Assembly (NCBI GenBank): GCA_003116975.1
Contig: BGKB01000017.1
Location: forward strand, 868,001-932,000
DNA: 64,000 bases
Reading direction: 5' to 3'
DNA from: Aurantiochytrium sp. KH105
Lineage: Eukaryota; Sar; Bigyra; Thraustochytrida; Thraustochytriidae
Shown: piece by piece, positions 47,501 to 56,600 of the stretch
How positions within the stretch are numbered: position 1 is the stretch's first letter
How the letters are laid out: the number at the start of each line of letters is the position of its first letter
Made by a program: the position numbers and the translations under genes
Notes under the pieces: generated by a model
What the model was told of the DNA's origin: nothing
What the model saw: the letters and a program-made list of their open reading frames with translations, nothing else
Databases searched by the model: none

Positions 47501-50500
47501 ATTTGGGAAGCGACGGTGAGAACGAGCATACGCAAAGGTCGCCTCGCAAAGTCAGAAACACGTCTAAACCGAGTGGCCTCGCAAGCTTTCTTGGCAAAGA
47601 CATTGGTCTCGACGGCGAGACTGCGCAAATGCTTTGCGTGCTCGTTGGATCGCACGGGCCCATCTCACGTGACCAAAAGGCCATCGCTAGATTGGTGCAT
47701 TTGACGCAATCACTTCGTGGACCGGGGGTGCCAAAAGCTGAGAGCCCGGCTGCGCTGGCGATTGACAAACTTCGGAGGGCTGCAAATGCCCAGAACCAAG
47801 CAGCCTTGGCCAGCCAACACCACGGTCTTCTGGATGTTAACAAGTCGTTGAAGGCTCGCGTGAAGTCGCTGCTTCAAGCCAAGGCCCCAAAGTTGGCCAC
47901 ACGAGAGCACATTGCAGAGCTTTTAAACGGCGCGGATGAAGCTGCATTGGTACGTGACCTTGGCAAGAAGTACCGAATCAAAGTGCCCGGGAGTGCTCGC
48001 CTTGAGCTCTCCAAGCTAGACACGGCTCGTTCAGGAAAGATTGACGGCAAGAAGGCCATTGCAAGTGTAGCCAAAGCATTGGGAGCCAAAGTCGACAAGG
48101 TTCACTCCGAAGCAATTTGCAAACACTTTGCTGCCGCAGGCGCAGAAGAGGGCGCCGTGGATGCGGCGGCGCTGGCTGCAGCCTTGCAGCCGGAGACTTC
48201 GCGCGTAGATATTACGTTTGCCTTGCGACATTTGATGGAGGCCATTGATCTCTTTGCCGAGGGAAGTAGTTTGATAGACCTCGTCAATCAGCATGTAAAA
48301 GAGGGGAAAAGGGAGAAAAAGAATGCATCGACTGCGAAAACGATCAAGGAAGCTGTTTTTGTTCGTGCAATGTACGCCATGGGTGCAAATTTAACGCCTT
48401 CCGAGGTGTATGCACTTGCGACAATGCTCACGACAAAGAAAGCTGGTGATGGCATGGTGAGTCTCGCCGCACTCCGAAAGCTTGAGAAGGAGGCTCAGGA
48501 TGCCAAGGCGAGAGACGAAGATGCATCGTCAGCATCATCGCAGAGCGAGGGAGAAGAGAACTCGTCCGCCTCGGATTCTTCCGATGAAGACGGCGATAAC
48601 GACAAGGGGACAAGCGGTGCGTCGGATAGCGAGCAAGAATCAGACGAGGATAACAAGTCTACGATGCAACGCTCGGTTAAGGGTTCGCGATGGTTCACAA
48701 ATTTCCGAAAATCCCAGGGTGTCCCAAAGCCATCACGCAACGACGATGGCGTATCGTCCGATTCGGACTCTGCAGGCGCCGAATCAGATACAGCGTCGGA
48801 TGAGGACGACAGTCAAAGTGATGGAGAAAAGAGCGAGACTTCTCTTGCGCCGCAAAGAAAAGCTATTATCTCTTCGAGCCTACGAAGCAAGCTTGCATCG
48901 CTCGACGCCAAGCGGAAGAAGGCCCTTGTTGGCCAACTGCGCAAAGCCTCTCGTGGTGGAAAGGGCTTTATTCCTCGCAAGACATGGACTGGCGCGTTGC
49001 TCAAGACGGCTCAGCTGTCCAAGAAGGAGACCAATGCTCTTGTCAGCGTTCTTGGTTACGGCGATCAAGGCGCAGCGCACGTCGAAGATCTTGTGTTTTT
49101 GTTGTTCAAGCCGCTTTCCAAGAGCTCTCGACGTGTGCTTGATAAAATACAGGCGCAACTTAGGGATCTCAGCAAGAAGAAGCAAGCAGCGCTTTTACAA
49201 TCACTTCGCAAGAGTAAGGGGATCAGCAAGTCCTCAGCGCTGAAAAAGTCCTTGGAGGCTCACAAACTCAAGGCAGGCAATGAAAAGGCACTGGAACAAA
49301 TTTGCGCGTACATGAGTCAACAGTCTTCTCCAGGCGCGTACCTCGCGGACATGATGTCCGCATCGTGCGACACGAAGCGTCTTGAAAAGAAGCTGCGGCA
49401 AGGGCTCAAGGGTCATGCGAGCAAGGGGAAGAAGAGGCTTGATCGCGAAGAGTTTTATACTTTTATGGACCGCACGGGCGTTCCGCTTGGCGAGCACGAG
49501 CTCAGGTGCTTGTCGTTGGCAAGTCAAGTGGACGAGGAGGAGGAGGACGATGCGGAGATTTCTCTAAAGCTTGTTTCCGAGTTTGCGCGAGGCCGAGGGC
49601 GGCTTGGAATGAACACAGAAAATGAGAACGACGATTCGGAGGGTAGCGGAACCGAGGACTCGGATGCAAGCGTGTCGTCAAACGCTGGCGAGGAAGACGA
49701 TCTCTCCGAGGAGGATGGGTCAAGTGCCGAGGAGGAGAGTGAAGATGATGATGACGATGAAAAGTCGGTTTTTTCAGAGGAAGACGAAGTCGATGAAGAG
49801 GCAAGCTTGTCGGGAGAAGGTAGCGTTGACGAGTCTGCTTCTGACGATCTCGCAAGCGTTGGGTCTTCCTCGTCCGAATCTGGAAGCTGGTCTGGGTCAC
49901 GGCGGCCCAAGGATCGGCGCCGGCGGCGCTCAAGTTCAACACGGAATGGGGATGGTTCAAGTTCGAGTGAGGACGAAAGCGACGACAGTGTTGCGTCGCC
50001 CCAACATCGTCGAGCATCACGCGTGAGCAAACGCAAGAAGCAAAGTCCAGTGTTGGACGTACGATTCCAGCGCGCAATGGAGCGCTCGCTTCGTCGGGCT
50101 TTTGATGCGATCGATGCTCAAAACGCAGGTTCGGTGGACCAGCGAGATTTGGGTCGAGCAATGTTGGCCTTGGGGCACGAGTGCTCGGGTCGCAGTATTG
50201 CAAGGGAGGCGGGGCACAGCAAAGGAGACGACAAGTTTTCACGACGCGAGTTTGTCAAGATCGGTCTGCGACTGATGCGAGCTTCCGCACACAAGCTTGG
50301 CGCGGTGCGCAGCACGCAACTTCGAGAGGTTTTGGGTCGTGCAGACCGCGCGGGCACCGGGACGATTTCATCGCGAGAGTTCGCGGAGAGCATGCAGGTT
50401 GCATGCAAGGGCGAGCTCTCTCGAGAGGAGATCAAACTTCTCGTCCGTTTCGCAGATTCGGACCGGGATGGGCAATTGAGCATTGCAGCGTTTTTAGAAA

Positions 50501-52089
50501 CCCTGCAACGAGGCGGGCCATGGCCGCGTGCCGACAAGCGTACGCGTGCTGCGTTGTACAAGGTGATTCGGGGTCCTGTTCCGGATCCCATGGCGTACCT
50601 CAAGACTTTCGGCCGCACGCCAAGTAATTATCGTCCACCAGTGACACAGGAACTGAACAAGTCGCAAGAGCACACGGCCGAATCTGCATTGGTGGAACCC
50701 CTTGCTCACGATTCGCGTATCACAGAGGCGCAGGCGCAAGCGCAGGCGCACGTTTCAGACGGAACGCAGACGCTGCAGATTCAGCTTCGCGTTGCGCGGG
50801 GCATTCCGGTAATTGCGGACGACAAGCTTGCGCAGCGTGTGCTCGAGCGCCGCGCTCGCATTTGTCTGTGGCGCAAGCCGGCCTCCATTGTCCTCGGCGA
50901 GGACGGCGCATACGGTCGCCATGCGAGCAACTCGCACACGGGAAGTGACGACGACGAGAGGAGTTTTCTCGGCAGCGGCGAGGACATCGACGACGACGAC
51001 GAGAATGGCAATGGAGGCGATGATGATGATGATGATGTCCATGCCCTCCGGCGCGAGCTGCAACGGCCTGCGAATACGCACTTGCGGTACGCGGGGAACT
51101 CGTACATTGCCCCGGCGGGGTGGGATCGCGCGCAAGAGGACGTGTGGCAATTCTCGAGCGCCCGGGGCGCGGACGACGTGCTCGTGCGCATCCCCGAGGG
51201 GCTGCGGGAGCTGTGCCGTGTGCGCGGCGAGAGCTTGGTGCTGCTCGTGGAGCTCTCGCTGCTCGTGGAGACGGGCGCGGACGATCGCGCGCCGCCCGTG
51301 GAGATGAGCTGCGGCTGGAGCGGCGTGGAGCTCGAGGACCTGGACCGCGCCTCGCACGAGGGCCGCGAGGTCCGCGCGGCGGTCTCGGGCGGGTCGCCGG
51401 CGTGCCCGTTCGACATCGCCAAGGACGACATCCTCGCGCGGCGGCGCGGCTGGCGCGCGCTGCGGCGGTCGCTGCGCAGCGGCGAGACGCGGCCGGAGCT
51501 GCGGCTGCGCAGCCAGGGCCTGCAGCGCGCCGGCCGGGCCCTGCGCGCGGCGCTGCGGATGCTGCCGGCGCCGTTCATCACGCCGCACGCCGCCGTGCCG
51601 CTGCTCAGGGTCTACATGGAGCTGCGCGCCGCCGCGCAGGCCGCGCGCGACGCCGCCCGCGGCGCGAACGCGGGCGCGCGCGCGGCCCCGCTCGGGCGGC
51701 GCGCGCGCGCGCGCGCGGACGGCGATGCCGTGGAGTTCGCGCCGGTGCTGCGCATCCTGCCGCAGATCGCGCAGGACGCCGAGCTGCTGGCGCGGCTCGC
51801 GCGCAGGTGGCAGGCGTCCTCGCAGGGCGGCGTGCTCTCGCGCGACGCGCGGCGGCGGCGGGCGGCCTTCGCGCGCTGCGTGCTGAGCATGTGGCCCATG
51901 CTCTGCGCCGTGGAGCGCAGGGGCGACGCCCATCTGCTCTCGCCCACGGCGCGCAGGACGCGCCGCGCGGCCAAGCCCTCGGCGGACCACTTCTTCTCGG
52001 CCATCCCCGCGCCGGGCGCCAAGGGCCGCGACGCCGAGGCCTCCACGCTGCTCTTCCGCCCCTTCGACATCCGCGAGGCCACCTTGTGA
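44539..52089 (+). CDS. Giant protein with three Tudor-like YDDGD repeats and degenerate EF-hands, 2,516 aa
   Basis: Single uninterrupted exon. After a Ser/Gly start there are three Tudor/agenet-like modules, each with a GDRVLCRFRGK-like strand, a PG(V/T/K)I..VH turn and a terminal YDDGD (residues 60, 147 and 252). The bulk (300-2000) alternates helical segments with EF-hand-like units (e.g. KRTGEIDVHAA, TARSGKIDGKKA) and long Ser/Asp/Glu linkers. Near 1860-1990 are degenerate EF-hands: DRAGTGTISSREF keeps the last Glu, while DSDRDGQLSIAAF lacks it. The last 400 residues are beta-rich, then Arg/Ala-rich, with very high GC. I do not recognise an orthologue. Tudor-like YDDGD modules are widespread in protist proteins; a cytoskeletal or ciliary scaffold is one guess, chromatin another. 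Confidence 0.83.
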   Translation: MSRSRSRSGGGGSSGGGRGEEDAFVEGERVLAHFRGNPEAKTYPGVVKRVHDNGRLDVAYDDGDFDKELRPQLVQRENQRRSASRRPSVDTSSPSKQGTKGKVQKKMNNDVLATGDRVLCRFRGKGDEYPGTIARIHPRTGRIDVNYDDGDKDVNLDMSAARPLDKKGPTKRSPGPGATSGSSAASESGSQSEDDDDEEEEEDEEEDELPASPPHFKVDMQVMARFRGKHDSKEFPGKIARVHRNGTLDIQYDDGDVDRQLDPKFVRRKQRVVETGRNDDNAKSCKLVEMLARAIASGGSLAPGAAVLVSQSALATKGRRRAQPGVISALGALHGTFDVTLDESGSTMRDVPARDLEPDEARALTLARLRTVLKNACQDAAANALSRVGLSTALRDALNMTVTKRDAAAAVARFPSRKPSSGSDSADSLDVRQFLAAVKSTVASFQDAKTRNKAEEPEVAADLAPASVALRQALSACILQAGAKAAKKLVGNHFSLDDFRAALENLGGRKSLFAADGLAWIHAGLDLRGDDMVAGDHIFYYASCMNVHVPQTASAALNRARAHMHGKEGLSKVLRGLLKDFEKVEGAVADRQVDSKTARTLLQSAGLDKKDIEAILKIDFATARESLAKSKRSNKKDGESDGSSSDSSSDSDGGDARSTQKRQATSRKLSINQWRFKRNGPNKFFFDVFIGAMASPPLDEARVRLCVQPLFLASNTKEWLAKLGKKKVLTEATLFQQLVDRYGLTVTPELLTHCAQLGGALSGKSQEEVAVDTGKLKKWLVKARMVDAGGRAEALGHLRKHLGSTRNQIIAFFNASHGEEDERKDDESDSGRVVISRKAFWALLEEKKAKCARKTLLVRAALEHLDAKRTGEIDVHAAAKLIIDANESDGKGKRESGSESESGGSSSASEDDSNASDKSSVNAESDSDADSDASKSSGLVTLFGAKQRKEFLKALEKRLPKGGKDPAKALRKALQAASSKGQGSDSEDLGSDGENEHTQRSPRKVRNTSKPSGLASFLGKDIGLDGETAQMLCVLVGSHGPISRDQKAIARLVHLTQSLRGPGVPKAESPAALAIDKLRRAANAQNQAALASQHHGLLDVNKSLKARVKSLLQAKAPKLATREHIAELLNGADEAALVRDLGKKYRIKVPGSARLELSKLDTARSGKIDGKKAIASVAKALGAKVDKVHSEAICKHFAAAGAEEGAVDAAALAAALQPETSRVDITFALRHLMEAIDLFAEGSSLIDLVNQHVKEGKREKKNASTAKTIKEAVFVRAMYAMGANLTPSEVYALATMLTTKKAGDGMVSLAALRKLEKEAQDAKARDEDASSASSQSEGEENSSASDSSDEDGDNDKGTSGASDSEQESDEDNKSTMQRSVKGSRWFTNFRKSQGVPKPSRNDDGVSSDSDSAGAESDTASDEDDSQSDGEKSETSLAPQRKAIISSSLRSKLASLDAKRKKALVGQLRKASRGGKGFIPRKTWTGALLKTAQLSKKETNALVSVLGYGDQGAAHVEDLVFLLFKPLSKSSRRVLDKIQAQLRDLSKKKQAALLQSLRKSKGISKSSALKKSLEAHKLKAGNEKALEQICAYMSQQSSPGAYLADMMSASCDTKRLEKKLRQGLKGHASKGKKRLDREEFYTFMDRTGVPLGEHELRCLSLASQVDEEEEDDAEISLKLVSEFARGRGRLGMNTENENDDSEGSGTEDSDASVSSNAGEEDDLSEEDGSSAEEESEDDDDDEKSVFSEEDEVDEEASLSGEGSVDESASDDLASVGSSSSESGSWSGSRRPKDRRRRRSSSTRNGDGSSSSEDESDDSVASPQHRRASRVSKRKKQSPVLDVRFQRAMERSLRRAFDAIDAQNAGSVDQRDLGRAMLALGHECSGRSIAREAGHSKGDDKFSRREFVKIGLRLMRASAHKLGAVRSTQLREVLGRADRAGTGTISSREFAESMQVACKGELSREEIKLLVRFADSDRDGQLSIAAFLETLQRGGPWPRADKRTRAALYKVIRGPVPDPMAYLKTFGRTPSNYRPPVTQELNKSQEHTAESALVEPLAHDSRITEAQAQAQAHVSDGTQTLQIQLRVARGIPVIADDKLAQRVLERRARICLWRKPASIVLGEDGAYGRHASNSHTGSDDDERSFLGSGEDIDDDDENGNGGDDDDDDVHALRRELQRPANTHLRYAGNSYIAPAGWDRAQEDVWQFSSARGADDVLVRIPEGLRELCRVRGESLVLLVELSLLVETGADDRAPPVEMSCGWSGVELEDLDRASHEGREVRAAVSGGSPACPFDIAKDDILARRRGWRALRRSLRSGETRPELRLRSQGLQRAGRALRAALRMLPAPFITPHAAVPLLRVYMELRAAAQAARDAARGANAGARAAPLGRRARARADGDAVEFAPVLRILPQIAQDAELLARLARRWQASSQGGVLSRDARRRRAAFARCVLSMWPMLCAVERRGDAHLLSPTARRTRRAAKPSADHFFSAIPAPGAKGRDAEASTLLFRPFDIREATL

Positions 52090-53048
52090 TGAACGAACGA
52101 ACGTCAGGCCCCGTCGATGCGCAGTTTGATCTGCTTGCAGTTGTTGCTGGCGGGCTTGCAAGGTGTTATAGGCAGCGTCGCAGTGTCACAGGAACGCGTC
52201 ACAGGAATGTCCCGAGAAGGGCATGTGGCTGGCAAGGCAGGCAGGCGAGGCAGGCAGGCAGGCAGAGCAAGGGACCCAGCCCTTGGCAGCTTGACGGCGG
52301 TTATTCGTCGATGACGAACGCGATGTCGAGTCAGATTTTAGATAACTAGCACGACCAACCAAGCACCGCTTCGTTGATACGAAGCGTCATCAAATTACTA
52401 TCATATGATTTTCTAAGCCCCTTCGCAGTACTACTTTTTTTTCGAGTCGCCCAATAGGCTTGACTCCCAGCTTGCTCGCGCTTACCTGCACTCGCCTGAC
52501 GAACCGCACGTTGCGATGCCCTCAACCACTCGTTCGCCGCAGTGGCCCTGGGACCGGAGACCCCTGGTCGCTGTCAAGCATACTCGGATTCGATTTGAGG
52601 GGCTGCCGGCCGTTGGCATGGACCATGACGAGTCCGGCGCGTCGATCGCCGCTCCCCTTCACGAGTGAACCCACAACGCCTTGCGACGTTTCATTCCCCA
52701 AGATCGGCCATCTTCCATTCCACGGAGGCACGGACCCGTCCCCTCTTCCGCGCCCACTTTCCAGAGCCTTTGCTCTAGATCAACATCTGCCAGCCGATTC
52801 CGCCGCCGCCACTGCCAGGCCACGGCTGCTGCCTGCGCTGCGGCTAGCTAGCTGCCGAGGCTCGTCGCCTCGCACTCGCTTCGCAAATCGTCGGCTTTGG
52901 CGAGGATCGCGGCCCGCGTCGCTGTCGCGTTGACGACGAGGAAGTGGAGGAGGAGGAGAGAAGAGAGGGGAGAGCCAGCGAAGAGAGACGCGGCCCTCAA
53001 CTCGCCCGTCGGTCGCGCCTGGCTTCTCGCGAGACTGACCGCCTTACT

Positions 53049-53080
53049 TTGCTTGCTTGCTTGCTTGCTTGCTTGCTGGC
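53049..53080. repeat. (CTTG)n microsatellite
   Basis: About eight tandem CTTG units, turning into CTGG units, upstream of the ABC transporter gene. Confidence 0.92.
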
Positions 53081-53426
53081 TGGCTGGCGCGGGAGAGCGG
53101 GCGCGAGCGAAGAGTGGATGAATGAGCGGATGAATAGATGGATGGGTCGATGGATCGATCGATGAATTGAGTGCAGAGACGGCACTGCAGCCTGTTTGAA
53201 CAGCACACACTTCTCTGGGACAAGCTCATGTTCCGGCTGGAAACACTTTGTGAAAAAGAGCTTTAAAGTCTCGAGAGATTCGCTCGGAATGTGAAACGGC
53301 CGCAGCTTTGGGTAGTAGTTTGAGGGGCTGCTGGCTGCAGGGCTGGCCGGCTGGCTAGCGCACCTGGCTGGATTTGAGCTTCGAAGTATGCCCGTGCGCA
53401 GTTGAGGGAAAGTGAGGGAGAGCAGA

Positions 53427-53468
53427 ATGGGAAACATTGAGGAGGCGCGCGCGTTGGTCCAAGCACCT

Positions 53469-53511
<43 letters not shown>

Positions 53512-53597
53512 GAGGAGGATCAATCGTCCGCAACTCGAGACGCAAACCCAAAACTCGACACATAGTAGGCCCATACTACTACCCCGCTCTTGCGTGA
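53427..53597 (+). other. Upstream open reading frame before the ABC transporter
   Basis: 56 codons starting MGNIEEARAL, with about a dozen Ala from a GCA repeat, and a stop 6 nt before the transporter ATG. It may be a regulatory uORF if it lies in the mRNA; no homology is seen. Confidence 0.3.
53467..53508. repeat. (GCA)n microsatellite
   Basis: About twelve tandem GCA units inside the upstream frame. Confidence 0.93.
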
Positions 53598-53603
53598 ACG
53601 AGA

Positions 53604-56600
53604 ATGCTGGGCGATAACGTACCAGAGAAACGCGAAGAGGCGAACGAGAAAGAACCTTGCGAAGAAGCGTCGTCGTCGCCCACGAGCCACGTGAGCGTCC
53701 AAGTGCAAGAGCGCGAGAAAGCACGATGCGTGCTGGAGCCCTTCGAAGGCGAGCCGAGGCTGCCGGTCACCGTGCGCGTCGCGGGGATTGAGTTCACGGC
53801 CAAAGTATCAAAGACGAGCAAAAAGGTACAGAACGTGGCCACGGCAACGCGCGACGTCCTCAACCTGTGCAAGCGAGCTACACGTGAAGACCTGCACATT
53901 CTCAAAAACTTGTCGCTGACCTTGCGCGCAGGTACAAGCACCCTGATTCTCGGTGCACCGGGAAGCGGCAAGACGAGCCTGCTCAAGCTGCTCGCCGGCA
54001 GACTGCGCGTCGACAAGGCTGCGACCCTCAAGGGCGAAGTCACTTACAATGGCGTTGCGCAGTCGAGTCTGCACATGGCCAAAGTGGCCACTTATGTAGG
54101 CCAGCTTGACGAGCATCTCGCTCTTCAAACGGTCCGCGATATCTTTGGCTTCGCCCAGGATACTGTGGGCAGCGCCCAGGCTTTTACGAACACTAACCGA
54201 TGCGAAGGTGCTGCTACCGATGACGAGGTTCACGAGGCGCTCGCTCCCGCTGTGGACGACATGCTCGATGTGCTCGGCCTCACCGGAGCTGCCGACACGA
54301 TCATCGGCAACGAGCTCTTCCGCGGGGTCTCTGGCGGCGAGCGCAGGCGCACGACGCTCGGCGAGATGCTTTTCGGAAGGCACCCTCTGCTCCTCTTGGA
54401 CGAGATCAGCACCGGGCTCGACAGCGCCACCACGTTCAAGCTCGTGCAGGCCCTGTGCGCCTCGACGCGCCGCATGCAGTCCAATGTGGTGATCTCGCTC
54501 CTGCAACCGGGTCCGGAAGTCATTGAACTCTTTGACGACGTGCTCATGATGAGCGAGGGCCAAATCATTTACCATGGTCCCGTCCAGTCTGTGCTCCAGC
54601 ACTTTGAGGCGCTTGGCTTTGTGTGCCGTCCCGGTCGAAGCCTCGGTGAGTTCTTGGCAGACATGACGACGCCTCGCCGAAACCGCTATTTCGCGGGGAC
54701 GCAAGGCCCCATCGGTATCGCAAGGCTCGCGGCGCAGTCGATTCCTGCTGCTGATACTGTGGCTGTTGTTGGAAAAACTGTCTCCGCGGAGGACGCGCCC
54801 GTTTCGGCATACTACCTCAAGTCGTCACCAGACCACAAGGGTAAAGGAAGTCCCTTTGTGCTTGATGCCTGGAGCGACTTCAAGGTGGTCTGCCGACATG
54901 TGAGCCGCACGTACTGGAGAGACCGCATTATTTACATTTTGCTCGTGATGCGAGGCATCTTCATCAGCGGACTCGTTGGATGGATTTTCTTTCAGTTGCC
55001 CACGGCACCAGAGAATGACAATAGCAGCGATATCTCGTGGCTGCGAAACAGGCTGGCCGTGACTTTTTTTGCCATTTTCCTCTATTCCACGAGCTCGTTC
55101 GAAGTTCTTCCGTTCGTTCTCGCAACCCGGGACGTATTGCACAAGCAGCTTGATGCGAAAATGCTTCGCCCGTCTTCGTACGTGATTTCAGATACGTTGG
55201 CCATGTGCGTCGCGAACATTCCGGAGGCATTTTGCGTGGCATCTCTCGCCTTTTGGATGACGAACCTCGTGGACTCAAGCGCGGCCGATGTCATGGAAAC
55301 CTATGGTCTCTTTCTCGCAATCAATTTTGCTGCCATTTTCGTATGCAACACCATGACGCGCGCCATCGCGTATAGCATGCCCAACTTGGTCGTGGCCTTT
55401 ATGATGCATGCGGTGATTCTGCCTGGAGCGTGCTACTTTTTTGGTGGCTTCATCATTACTGAAAGCACGATCCCCGATTGGCTCATCTGGTTCTACTGGA
55501 TCTCGCCCGTGAGCTACCTGTTTCGTGCTGCAACAATTATCATTCTCGACAGCGACACCTTTGCAGACAGAACGGATATCGCGCTCGAACTCTGGGGCGT
55601 TCGCCCGGAGCGGTATTGGATCTGGGTCGCCATCCTTTACAGTCTATTTATTGGCGTTTTGTGCATGGTCTTGCAATGGGCGGCTCTTCGCTTCGTGCGA
55701 TTCACCGGCCATCGCGGACGTCGCGAAGGTAGCGACTCTGGCCTTGGCGACGAGAGCGAAGAAGAGGGAGAGCGCGATGCGACAGTTGTGGATGACGTGG
55801 AAAAGGCGGCGGCAATGCAGGTGCAGCCCTCTTCGCGAGCGTTGGCGGGAGCCGCCAAGCTGGCCACGAGCATGCCTTGCCCGCAGGTCGACTTTACCTT
55901 TCGTGACATTAGCTATGCAGTCAAGGTCAAGGGCGCGAAGGCACCCAAGATGTTGCTTACCAAGGTCACCGGTCACGTGCGTAGTGGTCGCATGTGTGCC
56001 ATTATTGGTGCCACGGGCGCCGGCAAGACGACCTTGCTGAACCAGATTTCTTTGCGCAAGACATCGGGCCAAAGCACGGGTGACCTGCTGCTCAACGGAC
56101 GACTCGTCACGGACAAGCGCATGTACCAGCGCCTGCTGGGCTTTTGCGAGCAAGAGGACTACCATTGCGCCTTTTCTACGGTGCGGGAGGCGGCCCTCTT
56201 TTCGGCACGTCTACGGCTTCCTGCAGGAACGTCGACTTCGGAAGCAGAGGTCTTTGTGGACGCTGTGCTCGAGACACTGGATCTTGCAGGAATCGCGAAC
56301 GATAAAATTGGCGTCAAGGGTCATGGCGGTCTCTCTGTGGGGCAGTTCAAGAGGCTTACAGTCGCTGTGGAACTCGCTGCCAATCCTGCCATCCTCTTTC
56401 TCGACGAACCTACCTCGGGTCTTGACGCCACAGCAGCGGAAGTAACGATGCGCGCGGTCAAGCGCGTGTGCACGGCAGGACGCACGGTGCTTTGCACCAT
56501 TCATCAGCCGAGCCGCGAGGTTTTTGCGCTCTTCGACGACATTCTGCTCTTGCAAAAGGGTGGCCGCGTTGCGTACCACGGGCCCGTTGCCAAGATGGTC

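Larger units (their letters stand above)
52090..53603. other. 1.5-kb spacer upstream of the ABC transporter
   Basis: No gene supported. Contains GGCAGGCA repeats (52228-52264), a (CTTG)n tract (53049-53080), GATC units (53150-53163) and a (GCA)n tract (53467-53508). A possible 56-codon upstream frame is listed separately. Confidence 0.6.

Noticed and set aside
50755..52161. 468-codon minus-strand frame, and a 409-codon plus-strand frame at 51120-52349
   Set aside because: Shadows created by the extreme GC content at the 3' end of the giant gene; Arg/Ala/His-rich without motifs.
53808..54704. 298-codon minus-strand frame
   Set aside because: Antisense to NBD1 of the ABC transporter.
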